Part shown: positions 27,280-35,347 of the stretch, piece by piece | Layout: every line of letters begins with the position of its first letter | Numbering within the stretch: position 1 is the first letter of the stretch | Source of the DNA: Erwinia sp. JUb26 | GTDB lineage: Bacteria > Pseudomonadota > Gammaproteobacteria > Enterobacterales > Enterobacteriaceae | DNA length: 64,000 bases | Assembly: GCF_003751505.1 (NCBI RefSeq) | Contig: NZ_RJVB01000009.1 | Location: forward strand, 208,943 to 272,942 | Direction of reading: 5' to 3' | Program-made: the position numbers and the translations under genes | The notes under the pieces: model-generated | What the model saw: the letters and a program-made list of their open reading frames with translations, nothing else | Databases searched by the model: none | Told to the model about the DNA's origin: nothing

Positions 27280-28734
27280 TTGAAGTATTACAACGATTTA
27301 AGAAGTTTTATCGATGCGCTGGATGCCATGGGCGACATCATGCACGTAACCCGTGAGGTTGACTGCGATTTTGAGCCAAGCGCGATAACCCGTCGCAGCT
27401 ACGAGATCCAGTCTCCTGCTCCGCTGTTCCATCATGTCTCGGGCGTAGAATCCGGCTTCCGCCTGTTCGGCGCACCGGCATCGCTCTCTTCACGTCGCGA
27501 TATGCCTTACGCTCGCGTGGCGATGTCGCTGGGCCTCGCGCCAGAATCTACCGGTCTGGAAATCGTTGAGGCGCTGTCCGCCGCTCGCCATAAACCGGGC
27601 ATTCCGCCGGTGCGCGTGGAATCGGCCGCCGCGCCCTGCCAGCAGAATATCCTGCGCGGTGAAGACGCCACTCTCGACCGCTTCCCCATTCCGTTTGCCC
27701 ACGATAAAGACGGCGGCCGCTACGCCAATACCTGGGGCACGCTGATTGTGAAAACCCCGGACGGCAAATGGGTGAACTGGGCCATCGCCCGCGTGATGAA
27801 GGTTGATGGTAAAAGAATGGTTGGGCTGATCGTACCAAGCCAGCATATCGGCCAAATTTGGGCGGAGTGGGTGAAGATCGGTGAGCCGATGCCTTACGCG
27901 CTGGTCCAGGGCCCTGCCCCGGCGATCTCCTGCGTGTCCGGTATTCCGATCCCGGCACACGCCGACGAAGCGGATTATATCGGGACGCTGGCCGGTGCGC
28001 CGGTTGAAGTGGTGAAAGCGGTCAGCATCGATCTTGATGTCCCGGCCACCGCCGAGATTGTGATCGAAGGACACGTGTCGATTACCCGCGACTGCCAGGA
28101 AGGCCCGTACGGCGAGTACGGCGGCTACCTTGGCTCCGGCTCTTCCGCCCAGCCTACCTTCCATGTTGAAACCATTACCTATCGCGACGATCCGATCTGG
28201 CCGATGTCGATCACCGGGCGTCCGACCGATGAATCGCACACGCTGTGGGCGATGGGGCTGGCGGCCGATGCGCTGACTTATCTGAGAGAAGCCGGGCTGC
28301 CGGTGAAAGCGGCCTGGATCCCGGAAGACTCAACGGTTCACTGGCTGCTGATTGTCATGCCGGAAAACTGGCGTGAGCTGCTGCCGGGTATGTCCAGCGA
28401 AGCACTGTCACAGCGCATCGGCGAAGTGCTGTTTAAAACCAGCGCGATGGTGTTTATTCCGAAGGTTTACGTGGTTGATGATGACTTCGACCCGACCAAT
28501 CTCCGCGAGGTGGTGTGGGTGCTCTCCACCCGCGTGCATCCGGTAGGCCGCCGCGTGGTGTTTGAGGATCAGCGCGTGATCCGCCTGCCGCAGTGCTACG
28601 AGGAAGAGGAGTACGTTGCGGGGAAAGGTGCCAAGGTGGTGTTCGATACGCTGCAAACCACCCGTCATCTGCACGCCTCGTTCGAACAGGGCTATCCGGA
28701 AGAAGTACGCCAGCGCATTCTGGATAACTGGTAA
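27280..28734 (+). CDS. UbiD family decarboxylase (prenylated-FMN dependent)
   Basis: 484-residue UbiD-family enzyme for reversible decarboxylation of an aromatic or unsaturated acid. The TTG start at 27280 has AGGAGA 5-6 bp upstream. The catalytic triad of the family is visible: Arg171 in NWAIARVM, Glu274 and Glu279 in EGPYGEYGGY. The N-terminal pattern AITRRSYEIQSPAPLFHHV resembles the Fdc1/HudA branch (cinnamate- or pyrrole-2-carboxylate-type) more than E. coli EcdC. No small VdcD-type subunit follows. Substrate unknown. Confidence 0.92.
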   Translation: MKYYNDLRSFIDALDAMGDIMHVTREVDCDFEPSAITRRSYEIQSPAPLFHHVSGVESGFRLFGAPASLSSRRDMPYARVAMSLGLAPESTGLEIVEALSAARHKPGIPPVRVESAAAPCQQNILRGEDATLDRFPIPFAHDKDGGRYANTWGTLIVKTPDGKWVNWAIARVMKVDGKRMVGLIVPSQHIGQIWAEWVKIGEPMPYALVQGPAPAISCVSGIPIPAHADEADYIGTLAGAPVEVVKAVSIDLDVPATAEIVIEGHVSITRDCQEGPYGEYGGYLGSGSSAQPTFHVETITYRDDPIWPMSITGRPTDESHTLWAMGLAADALTYLREAGLPVKAAWIPEDSTVHWLLIVMPENWRELLPGMSSEALSQRIGEVLFKTSAMVFIPKVYVVDDDFDPTNLREVVWVLSTRVHPVGRRVVFEDQRVIRLPQCYEEEEYVAGKGAKVVFDTLQTTRHLHASFEQGYPEEVRQRILDNW

Positions 28735-28749
28735 GTTTTGACGCGGATG

Positions 28750-28786
28750 AAGCCCGCTCCCGGCATGATTCGCCGGGAGCGGGCTT
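28750..28786 (+). terminator. Strong hairpin after the UbiD gene
   Basis: A perfect 15-bp stem (28750-28764 with 28772-28786, 7-base loop) lies 16 bp after the stop, between convergent genes. Only a short T-containing stretch follows. It may stop transcription from both sides. Confidence 0.7.
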
Positions 28787-28824
28787 GTTAATGATTTCAG
28801 CGTGATCACGCCAATGACTGCCGA

Positions 28825-30282
28825 TTAATTATCTGTTGCGGCGGGCTGGTTTTGCCTCTCCGGAAGACTTTTTCCGCTCAGTAACACAAATCTTTTTTGC
28901 AGCCGATCGAGTGCCATTTCAGCCTGCCTGCGCTGTAAATCCGGTGAAGCCGCTTCATACTGGCGCAGTAACTCCTCGGCGGGAGGCGTGCGGTTAAAGG
29001 CCTGAGTGATGGTAAACACCTCCGATTTCAGCTGGCTGACGGTCATATATTTACCGCGCTTTTCATCAAGCCCGTTCAGCCGCTCGGCCAGCTGCTGCAG
29101 CTTGTCCATGCCCTCGTGCCAGTTGTTCATCGCCGCCAGCGGCAGCGCATTGTTTTCCATCTGCTGCTGCCAGGCCTGCTGCATCTGCATCACATTCGGA
29201 TTGCCCGGCCACAGCGCCACGGCCTGAGCAATTAACTCCCGGCCATACTGCTCCGGCCAGCCCGGCGATAGCGACATCAGCCACTTAAGCTGTTCCTGCA
29301 TCTTGTCCGTGAAGATATCCGCATCGGGGTCGGACTGCCGAAGATCGCTCAGCTGCGGTTCCGACAGCCTTTCAGGTAGCGGCGTTAATGAAGCGGCCAG
29401 CTGCTGACGTGCCGCAGAAGGCCGGTTAACGCTGTGCCAGCCCCATAGCAGCACCCCGCCCACCAGCAGCGCACAGCCCATTCCGGCGACAAACGCGCGC
29501 CGCGCACTGCGTCCTGACAGGTGAACAGCAGGAAGACTGCCTGCGGGAGGAAAGCCTGAGTCGGCGGATCCTGCGGAGTTAAATACGGTTGCTCGCACCT
29601 CTGCCTGCCGCCGCAACGATCCCGGGGACTGCGCAACAGCTTCTGAAGGATCGGGATGGACAACATAAATACGCGGGCCAGATTCGGACAGCGTTTCCGC
29701 TGGCTCTGAGGCAATGGCCTGCGGGGGAAGTATCACCTCCGATTCGGCAAGCTCAGCATGTGGAGCATTCTCAAGGCGGGTAATTGCCTGCCCGACCTGC
29801 TGCTGTAATACATCCAGCCGGCTGGCCTGTTTCAATTCATGTCGCGTTAATAGTTCAATCAGTGCAGCCAGGTTTTTTTTGGTCTGGTACAGCAACGTAA
29901 GGTCATCGCGATCCGCCAGCGGCAGCGTACGAAAGGCATTCTGCAGCCGCTGATTCATGGCAGCGATAATCTCCATTCTGCTGTGCGTGCTACCGGGCCA
30001 CATCACCGACCACTGATAAGTGCTCAGCGCATTAATCAGCGCCAGGCCTTCATTAATGCCTGCCAGCCCGGCAATATGCGTGCGCGCCAACAGATACCAG
30101 GCGGCGGTCTGTAGCTCAACGCCATTATTTTCAAACAGCTTCAGGCACAGGGATTCCGCATATTTCCAGTCAACATCCGGGCGGGCGGGATGAGACAATT
30201 TCATTAATTCTTCACGCAGTGCAATATAATCCGCTAATGCACGCGGGTCACCGCCGGTTCTGAGATGTTTGTCCTTTTTCAC
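28825..30282 (-). CDS. Orphan VasL/ImpA-type type VI secretion-related protein
   Basis: 485 residues. The N-terminal ImpA-like domain shows GGDPRALADYIALREELMKLSHPARPDVDW and the TAAWYLLARTHIAGLAGINEGLALI helix. One membrane segment follows at about 258-277 (FVAGMGCALLVGGVLLWGW), then a C-terminal VasL-type helical domain (SLSPGWPEQYGRELIAQAVALWPGNP). VasL/TssA relatives work with the type VI secretion sheath and baseplate. No other type VI gene is in the window, so this is a stand-alone copy; it may serve a system elsewhere or be a relic. Confidence 0.85.
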   Translation of the reverse strand: MKKDKHLRTGGDPRALADYIALREELMKLSHPARPDVDWKYAESLCLKLFENNGVELQTAAWYLLARTHIAGLAGINEGLALINALSTYQWSVMWPGSTHSRMEIIAAMNQRLQNAFRTLPLADRDDLTLLYQTKKNLAALIELLTRHELKQASRLDVLQQQVGQAITRLENAPHAELAESEVILPPQAIASEPAETLSESGPRIYVVHPDPSEAVAQSPGSLRRQAEVRATVFNSAGSADSGFPPAGSLPAVHLSGRSARRAFVAGMGCALLVGGVLLWGWHSVNRPSAARQQLAASLTPLPERLSEPQLSDLRQSDPDADIFTDKMQEQLKWLMSLSPGWPEQYGRELIAQAVALWPGNPNVMQMQQAWQQQMENNALPLAAMNNWHEGMDKLQQLAERLNGLDEKRGKYMTVSQLKSEVFTITQAFNRTPPAEELLRQYEAASPDLQRRQAEMALDRLQKRFVLLSGKSLPERQNQPAATDN

Positions 30283-30784
30283 CAGTATTGTTCCATCAAT
30301 TATACAGAGAAGGGGGAATTGCTCGGTCGACTAATGGCGTAATTTACCACCAATAATATAGCAATGCTCGCATTTGCTGCCATACGAAAAATAGTCTTAA
30401 CTTGGAGGAACACTTTTCTAACGCCATTAGTGATAATTACGGAAATGGTATTCCGTTAGGAAATAAAACACTACATGCGTTTATATAAGCCGTCTCCCTC
30501 TTGCCAGAGATTTAAACTTTAACGTTTCAGTACCGCTTCCCTTTCCAGTTATTCCCGGCTTAATTCAAAACATCTTTGCACTGATACCTGAATATGACCC
30601 GCATGATTTTCAGTTAGCGCACATTTATCCCCCCTGCACGCCGCCCACAGAATAACAAAAATCAAAAATGCTGAGAGTGGCGAAGAATGGAGAATATCTT
30701 GCCCGATTTATACGCATTTATGAATTTTTGTGTTCGGACGGGGCGATATACTTTTTAAATCGAACACAAATGAGAGTTAATGCG
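30283..30784. other. AT-rich intergenic region with inverted repeats
   Basis: About 500 bp between divergent genes. CTAATGGCGT (30331-30340) and ACGCCATTAG (30421-30430) are perfect 10-bp inverted arms 80 bp apart. ACGGAA-N6-TTCCGT sits at 30439-30456. The operator-like repeat before the HAD gene is listed separately. No gene or RNA recognised. Confidence 0.4.
30727..30770 (+). promoter_or_regulatory. Promoter enclosed by a 10-bp inverted repeat before the HAD gene
   Basis: TTTGTGTTCG (30727-30736) and CGAACACAAA (30761-30770) are perfect inverted arms, 24 bp apart. A -10-like TATACT (30747-30752) lies between them. The start codon is 14 bp past the right arm. The layout suggests a dimeric repressor or activator; the Lrp-type gene at the end of this cluster is the natural candidate, by inference. 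Confidence 0.6.
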
Positions 30785-31450
30785 ATGATTTTTAAGCCAA
30801 AATTTATCAGCTTTGATTGCTACGGCACGCTTATCAATTTTGAAATGGGGCCGACGGCTAAAGGGCTTTTTACCGATCGCGTAGCGGCAACGCAGATGCC
30901 GGCCTTTCTCGACAGCTTCCGCTTTTATCGTCTCGATGAAGTGCTGGGCGACTGGAAGCCGTTTCTGCAGGTGGTGGAAAATGCGATTCAGCGGGCGTGC
31001 CGGGCACATAACGTTGAGTATCGCTCCTCCGACGCACTGGCGCTGTATAACGCGGTGAAGACCTGGCAACCCCATCCCCACGTGGTCGAAACGCTGGAGC
31101 GGGTTGCCCACCACATTCCGCTGGTGATCCTGTCGAATTCGATGGTCGATCTAATCCCGCACAGTATCGCCCACCTCAAAGCGCCCTTCCACGCCGTTTA
31201 CACCGCCGAAGAAGCGCGTGCCTATAAGCCGCGCGCGCAGATCTTCGAATACATGTTTGACCGGCTGGGCTGCGGGCCCGAAGAGATGATGCACTGCTCG
31301 TCCAGCTTCCGCTATGACCTGATGACGGCCTGCGACCTCGGCTTCATGGCGAAGGCGTTTATCGATCGCGGCCATGAGCCCAGCGTTGATGGCTACGACG
31401 TCAGTCGGATCAACGACTTCCGTCAGCTTCCCGGCCTGCTGGGCCTTTGA
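30785..31450 (+). CDS. HAD superfamily hydrolase (haloacid dehalogenase type II-like)
   Basis: 221 residues from the ATG at 30785. Motif I is FDCYGTL with nucleophile Asp11, motif II VILSNSM, motif III lysine in RAYKPRAQIFEY, and motif IV lies in the SSSFRYDLMTACDLGF region. The cap insertion and motif spacing match the type II haloacid dehalogenase branch, whose members act as dehalogenases or phosphatases. It heads a run of four genes (HAD, kinase, PLP enzyme, regulator), with the kinase starting 34 bp later. A phosphatase role in that pathway is plausible but unproven. Confidence 0.85.
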   Translation: MIFKPKFISFDCYGTLINFEMGPTAKGLFTDRVAATQMPAFLDSFRFYRLDEVLGDWKPFLQVVENAIQRACRAHNVEYRSSDALALYNAVKTWQPHPHVVETLERVAHHIPLVILSNSMVDLIPHSIAHLKAPFHAVYTAEEARAYKPRAQIFEYMFDRLGCGPEEMMHCSSSFRYDLMTACDLGFMAKAFIDRGHEPSVDGYDVSRINDFRQLPGLLGL

Positions 31451-31484
31451 TCCTTACCGGGGTCCGCATGATGAAGAGAGGAAC

Positions 31485-32552
31485 ATGATGCTGAAGGAAC
31501 ACTCGACCGAGGCTGCGGCATTAAACACCGCAGCGCCCGCCGTCTCTCTTTCAGAGATCCAGTCGCGAGTCGCTGGCCTGTATGGCATTGAAGGAACGGT
31601 GCGGTTACTGGCCGCCGAGCGCGATCAGAACTGCTGTATTGAACAAGCGGACGGGCAGCGATTTGTCTTTAAGATCAGCAATCAGTCTGAATCTGCGCCG
31701 GTGGTTGATTTCCAGATTGCCGCACTGAATTACGTAGCAGAGTCCTCACCGGCGCTGCCCATCCCGCGCGTCGTGCCGACGCTGTCTGGAAAATCCTGTG
31801 AAAACGTGACGTGGCAGGACGGCTCAACTACCCTGGTGCGCATGCTGAGCTATCTGGACGGGGTGCAGATTAAGGAAACGATACGGACCTCCGCACAGCG
31901 CCGCACCATGGCAACCTGCCTGGCCCGGCTCGATCTGGCCTTACAGGGATTCTCACACCCTGCCGCCAGCCACGATCTGCTGTGGAACGTCTCGGCCGCG
32001 CATCGCCTGACCGAACAGCTGGAAAGCGTTATCGATCCCGAGCGCAGCAGGCTGGCCGGGAAATTTATGGCGCGCTTTCAGCAGCACGTTCTGCCTTATC
32101 TGCCCGCACTCAGGGCCCAGGTGATACACAACGATTTTCACCTTTACAACGTGCTGGTCGCCCCGGAGGAACAGGATCGCATTACCGGAATCATTGACTT
32201 CGGCGACCTGCTCTACGCGCCGCTGGTCGGCGAAGTGGCTACCGCCGCGGCTTTCCATATGGCGGGCTGCGCCGATCCGTTTGAGGGACCGGCCGAGTTT
32301 GTTGCGGCCTATCACCGCACGCTGGCGCTTACCGCTGCCGAACAGGAAATCGTGACCGATCTGATGGCAACCCGCCATCTTATTACCGCGCTGATTTCGG
32401 AGTGGCGCGCTGTCCGCTACCCCCACAATCGCGACTACATTCTGCGCCATAATCCCGCCGCCTGGGAAGCGCTGTCACAAATGGCAGACCTCTCCCGCAA
32501 CGACGCGCGCGACAGGCTGCTGGCTGAAATTTGCAACGGGAGACATCCATGA
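31485..32552 (+). CDS. Aminoglycoside phosphotransferase-fold small-molecule kinase
   Basis: 355-residue APH/choline-kinase fold protein. The ATP-site lysine is in FVFKIS (about 63). The catalytic loop HNDFHLYN is at 215-222 and the metal-binding DFGD at 238-241. AGAGG precedes the start. The stop overlaps the next start (ATGA). Pairing with a class III PLP enzyme matches two known logic sets: hydroxylysine kinase with phosphohydroxylysine phospho-lyase, and amino-alcohol kinase with amino-alcohol phosphate phospho-lyase. Antibiotic resistance is unlikely given this context. Confidence 0.85.
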   Translation: MMLKEHSTEAAALNTAAPAVSLSEIQSRVAGLYGIEGTVRLLAAERDQNCCIEQADGQRFVFKISNQSESAPVVDFQIAALNYVAESSPALPIPRVVPTLSGKSCENVTWQDGSTTLVRMLSYLDGVQIKETIRTSAQRRTMATCLARLDLALQGFSHPAASHDLLWNVSAAHRLTEQLESVIDPERSRLAGKFMARFQQHVLPYLPALRAQVIHNDFHLYNVLVAPEEQDRITGIIDFGDLLYAPLVGEVATAAAFHMAGCADPFEGPAEFVAAYHRTLALTAAEQEIVTDLMATRHLITALISEWRAVRYPHNRDYILRHNPAAWEALSQMADLSRNDARDRLLAEICNGRHP

Positions 32553-33919
32553 AAAGCACCACAGACCTGAATATGGTGAACGCGTATATACCCGGCCGTG
32601 CCGACGTCGGCGCGTTGACCGCTGAAATGATCCAGCGCCGCGATGCGCTGCTGGGCCCCGCCTACCGCCTGATGTATGAGCATCCTCTACATATTGTGCG
32701 TGGTGAGGGCGCCTGGCTGATTGATGCCGATGGCCGCCGCTATCTGGACGTTTACAATAACGTCACCTCGCTGGGGCACTGCCATCCGACGGTAAGCGAG
32801 GCGATTTGCAGGCAGGTCCAGACGCTGGCGACGAATACCCGCTACCTGCACGACACGATTCTGGAGCTGGCAGAACGTTTACTGGCCACCGTGCCGGAAA
32901 CCTCGCTGGCTCACCTGATGCTCACCTGCACGGGCAGCGAGGCAAACGACCTCGCATACCGTATTGCTAAGATGCGTACCGCCGGCACCGGGATTATCGT
33001 CACCGAAACGGCCTATCACGGCATCACCGATGCGGTTTCACAGTTCTCGCCGTCGCTCGGTACGTCGGTCGATTTGGGGCCGCACGTGCGTCTGGTGTCC
33101 GCACCCTGCCACTATCATGCCGACGGTGACGATCTGAACGCACGCTTTACGCAGGATGTTGAAGCCGCCATCGCCGATCTGCAACGCCACGGCATCAAGC
33201 CCGCGATGCTAATTGTTGATTCACTGTTCACCAGTGACGGCATCCTGCCCGGCCCCGCCGGTTTCCTGAAAGGGGCGGTCGAGGCAATTAAACGCGCCGG
33301 GGGCCTGTTTATAGCCGACGAGGTGCAGCCAGGATTCGGCCGGACCGGCGAATTTATGTGGGGCTTCCAGCGTCACGGAGTGATTCCGGATATTGTTACC
33401 CTGGGCAAGCCGATGGGCAACGGCCAACCGATTGCAGGCCTGCTGGCAACCGCCGATGTGCTGGAAGAGTTTGGTCAGCGCTCCCGATACTTCAATACGT
33501 TCGCGGGTAATACCGTCTCCTGCGCGGCGGCGTTAGCGGTGTTGCAAACCATCGAACGGGAAGGACTGATCGCCCACGCTGCGAAAGTGGGCAAGCTGCT
33601 GCTTGATGGCATTATCGAGCTGCAGGCGCGACACGAGGCGATTGGCGACGTACGCGGTGCCGGTCTGTTCGTCGGCGTGGAGCTGGTATCCGACCGTTCG
33701 TCGAGGACTGCGGATCGCTGGCTGACCAGCCAGGTCGTGAACCGGATGCGCCAGAAGGGGATCCTGTTGAGCGCCTGTGCAAAAGGCCACAACGTACTGA
33801 AAATCCGCCCGCCGCTGATCCTGAGCGAAGAACAGGCGGCCATGGTCATCGACGCGCTCGATCGGGCGCTCACGGAAGCGGCTGTCGCGCGCGCCGGGCA
33901 GTTAAATCCTGTGGTATAG
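32549..33919 (+). CDS. Class III PLP enzyme, phospho-lyase-like aminotransferase
   Basis: 456 residues from ATG 32549 (GGGAG 6 bp upstream), overlapping the kinase by 4 bp. The PLP lysine is Lys287 in TLGKPMGNGQP, and Asp257 of DEVQPGFGRTG contacts the cofactor. YNNVTSLGHCHP near 70-80 and the GKPMGNG loop are shared with the AGXT2L branch that contains ethanolamine-phosphate and phosphohydroxylysine phospho-lyases. With a kinase just upstream, elimination of phosphate from an O-phosphorylated amine is the leading guess; an ordinary aminotransferase is the alternative. Confidence 0.85.
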   Translation: MKSTTDLNMVNAYIPGRADVGALTAEMIQRRDALLGPAYRLMYEHPLHIVRGEGAWLIDADGRRYLDVYNNVTSLGHCHPTVSEAICRQVQTLATNTRYLHDTILELAERLLATVPETSLAHLMLTCTGSEANDLAYRIAKMRTAGTGIIVTETAYHGITDAVSQFSPSLGTSVDLGPHVRLVSAPCHYHADGDDLNARFTQDVEAAIADLQRHGIKPAMLIVDSLFTSDGILPGPAGFLKGAVEAIKRAGGLFIADEVQPGFGRTGEFMWGFQRHGVIPDIVTLGKPMGNGQPIAGLLATADVLEEFGQRSRYFNTFAGNTVSCAAALAVLQTIEREGLIAHAAKVGKLLLDGIIELQARHEAIGDVRGAGLFVGVELVSDRSSRTADRWLTSQVVNRMRQKGILLSACAKGHNVLKIRPPLILSEEQAAMVIDALDRALTEAAVARAGQLNPVV

Positions 33920-33926
33920 TTTGGCT

Positions 33927-34430
33927 ATGTCAAATTCAAAATCCCTGGACCTCGCAGACCTCAGAATACTCGAGCATCTTCAGCGCGAGGGACGCTGTTC
34001 AAACCTGGAACTGGCTGAGGCGATAAGCCTCAGTCCCAGCCCGTGTTTAACGCGCACCAAACGGCTGGAACAGAGCGGGGTTATTGTGGGCTACAGCGCT
34101 AAAATTGCGCTGGACAGGCTGGGCAGCAACGTCGTGGTATTCTCAGAAATCACGCTCAGCAGCCACTACCCCGCCGACTTCCGTAAGTTTGAGATGGGCG
34201 CGAGCAAGTATCGGGAAATCGTGGAATGTTACAACGTTAGCGGCGGCTACGATTATCTGCTGAAAATCATCGCCCCTAACGTCTCTCTGTTTCAGGATTT
34301 AATGGATCGTCTTTTAGAAGATGAAATCGGTATTGATAAATTCGCCAACCGCATTGTCCTGCGCCAGCCCTGGCAGCAGCGGGCGGAACCTCTGCTGGTG
34401 ATTGCCAAAGGTCAGTCGAGTTGGAAGTGA
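33927..34430 (+). CDS. Lrp/AsnC family transcriptional regulator
   Basis: 167 residues from ATG 33927; a TTG at 33921 is in frame, and neither has a strong ribosome site. The N-terminal helix-turn-helix is LADLRILEHLQREGRCSNLELAEAISLSPSPCLTRTKRLEQSGVI, followed by a ligand-binding RAM domain (SGGYDYLLKIIAPNVSLFQDLMDRLL). It begins 7 bp after the PLP-enzyme stop, so it belongs to that operon and is the likely local regulator, responding to the amine or amino acid substrate. Confidence 0.9.
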   Translation: MSNSKSLDLADLRILEHLQREGRCSNLELAEAISLSPSPCLTRTKRLEQSGVIVGYSAKIALDRLGSNVVVFSEITLSSHYPADFRKFEMGASKYREIVECYNVSGGYDYLLKIIAPNVSLFQDLMDRLLEDEIGIDKFANRIVLRQPWQQRAEPLLVIAKGQSSWK

Positions 34431-34489
34431 GATCGGCACGTTTTCTCGCTATGCTGTAGCACGATTTCACCGCACAGGAGCAGAAAGCC

Positions 34490-35056
34490 ATGGCATCACC
34501 TCGCTTGTTTATCGTTCACGGCTACACGGCCGGACCACACCATCACTGGTTTGACTGGCTGAAGAGTGAGGCCGAAGCGCTTGGGATTGCGGTCACCGTT
34601 CCGGCACTACCGGATTCGCAGCACCCCGACGATAAGGCCTGGCAGTCCGCGCTGGCCGAATGCGTTGGCGAGGTGGACGGCCAGACCTGGTTCGTTGGCC
34701 ACAGCCTCGGCTGCATCACCGCTCTGCGTTATCTGAACCAGCAGCCCGCTGGGCAAAATGCCGCAGGGGTGATTATGGTGGCCGGTTTTAGCGAGAATGT
34801 CCCGCCACTGCCGGAGCTGGATACCTTTATGTCCCTGCCATTTGATGCCGACCGTATTGTGCAGCAGGTGCCGCATCGCGCGGTGATTGCTTCACTTAAC
34901 GACGACATCGTGCCGCCCGCGCTGTCGCTGCGTTTTAGTCAGCAGCTGAATGCGCCGTTCTATGCCCTGCCGGATCACGGACACTTCCTTAGCCGCAACG
35001 GGATCACCGAACTGCCGCTGGCCCTGCAACTGCTGCGTCGGTACGTTACGCCTTAA
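34490..35056 (+). CDS. RBBP9/YdeN family alpha/beta hydrolase
   Basis: 188-residue serine hydrolase. The family start FIVHGYTAGPHHHWFDWLK, the nucleophile in VGHSLGCITALRYL, Asp in SLNDDIVPP and the catalytic His in DHGHFLSRNG are all present. The role of this family in bacteria is unclear. AGGAG lies 10 bp before the ATG. A 9-bp inverted repeat (35069-35077 with 35094-35102) follows the stop and may act as a terminator. Confidence 0.88.
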   Translation: MASPRLFIVHGYTAGPHHHWFDWLKSEAEALGIAVTVPALPDSQHPDDKAWQSALAECVGEVDGQTWFVGHSLGCITALRYLNQQPAGQNAAGVIMVAGFSENVPPLPELDTFMSLPFDADRIVQQVPHRAVIASLNDDIVPPALSLRFSQQLNAPFYALPDHGHFLSRNGITELPLALQLLRRYVTP

Positions 35057-35347
35057 AGCCAATCACATTGTCGGGATGGCGGCTGGCTGGTTTATCCCGA
35101 CAGCATTAAATGAATCGGCTAAATATATTCAAATGTATTATTCAAAAACATTCCGCAACATCATCTCCCGCATTAATTAAGATTAGGACTAATCATTTAT
35201 GATTATAAAACCAAAAAATAAAAATCATGCATTTTTATTTTAAAATAAAATCATAACATTATAATTAGCCGCATTTTCTGGTTTAATAAAACACGTATTA
35301 ATCAACTATCATACATTTCTTTACGGAATACCCTAAAACGGAATGGA
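35057..35347. other. AT-rich intergenic region
   Basis: About 290 bp. The left part holds the inverted repeat TGTCGGGAT/ATCCCGACA; the rest is extremely AT-rich (35160-35300), as expected for a silenced or horizontally acquired promoter region upstream of the envelope cluster. No gene seen. Confidence 0.4.

Noticed and set aside
28750..28786. REP-type element after the UbiD gene
   Set aside because: The hairpin occurs once in the window and lacks the typical REP sequence; treated as a terminator-like stem.
31485..32552. Antibiotic-resistance aminoglycoside phosphotransferase
   Set aside because: Only the fold and motifs are shared; the operon with a class III PLP enzyme and Lrp regulator points to metabolism, and no resistance-gene or mobile context is present.
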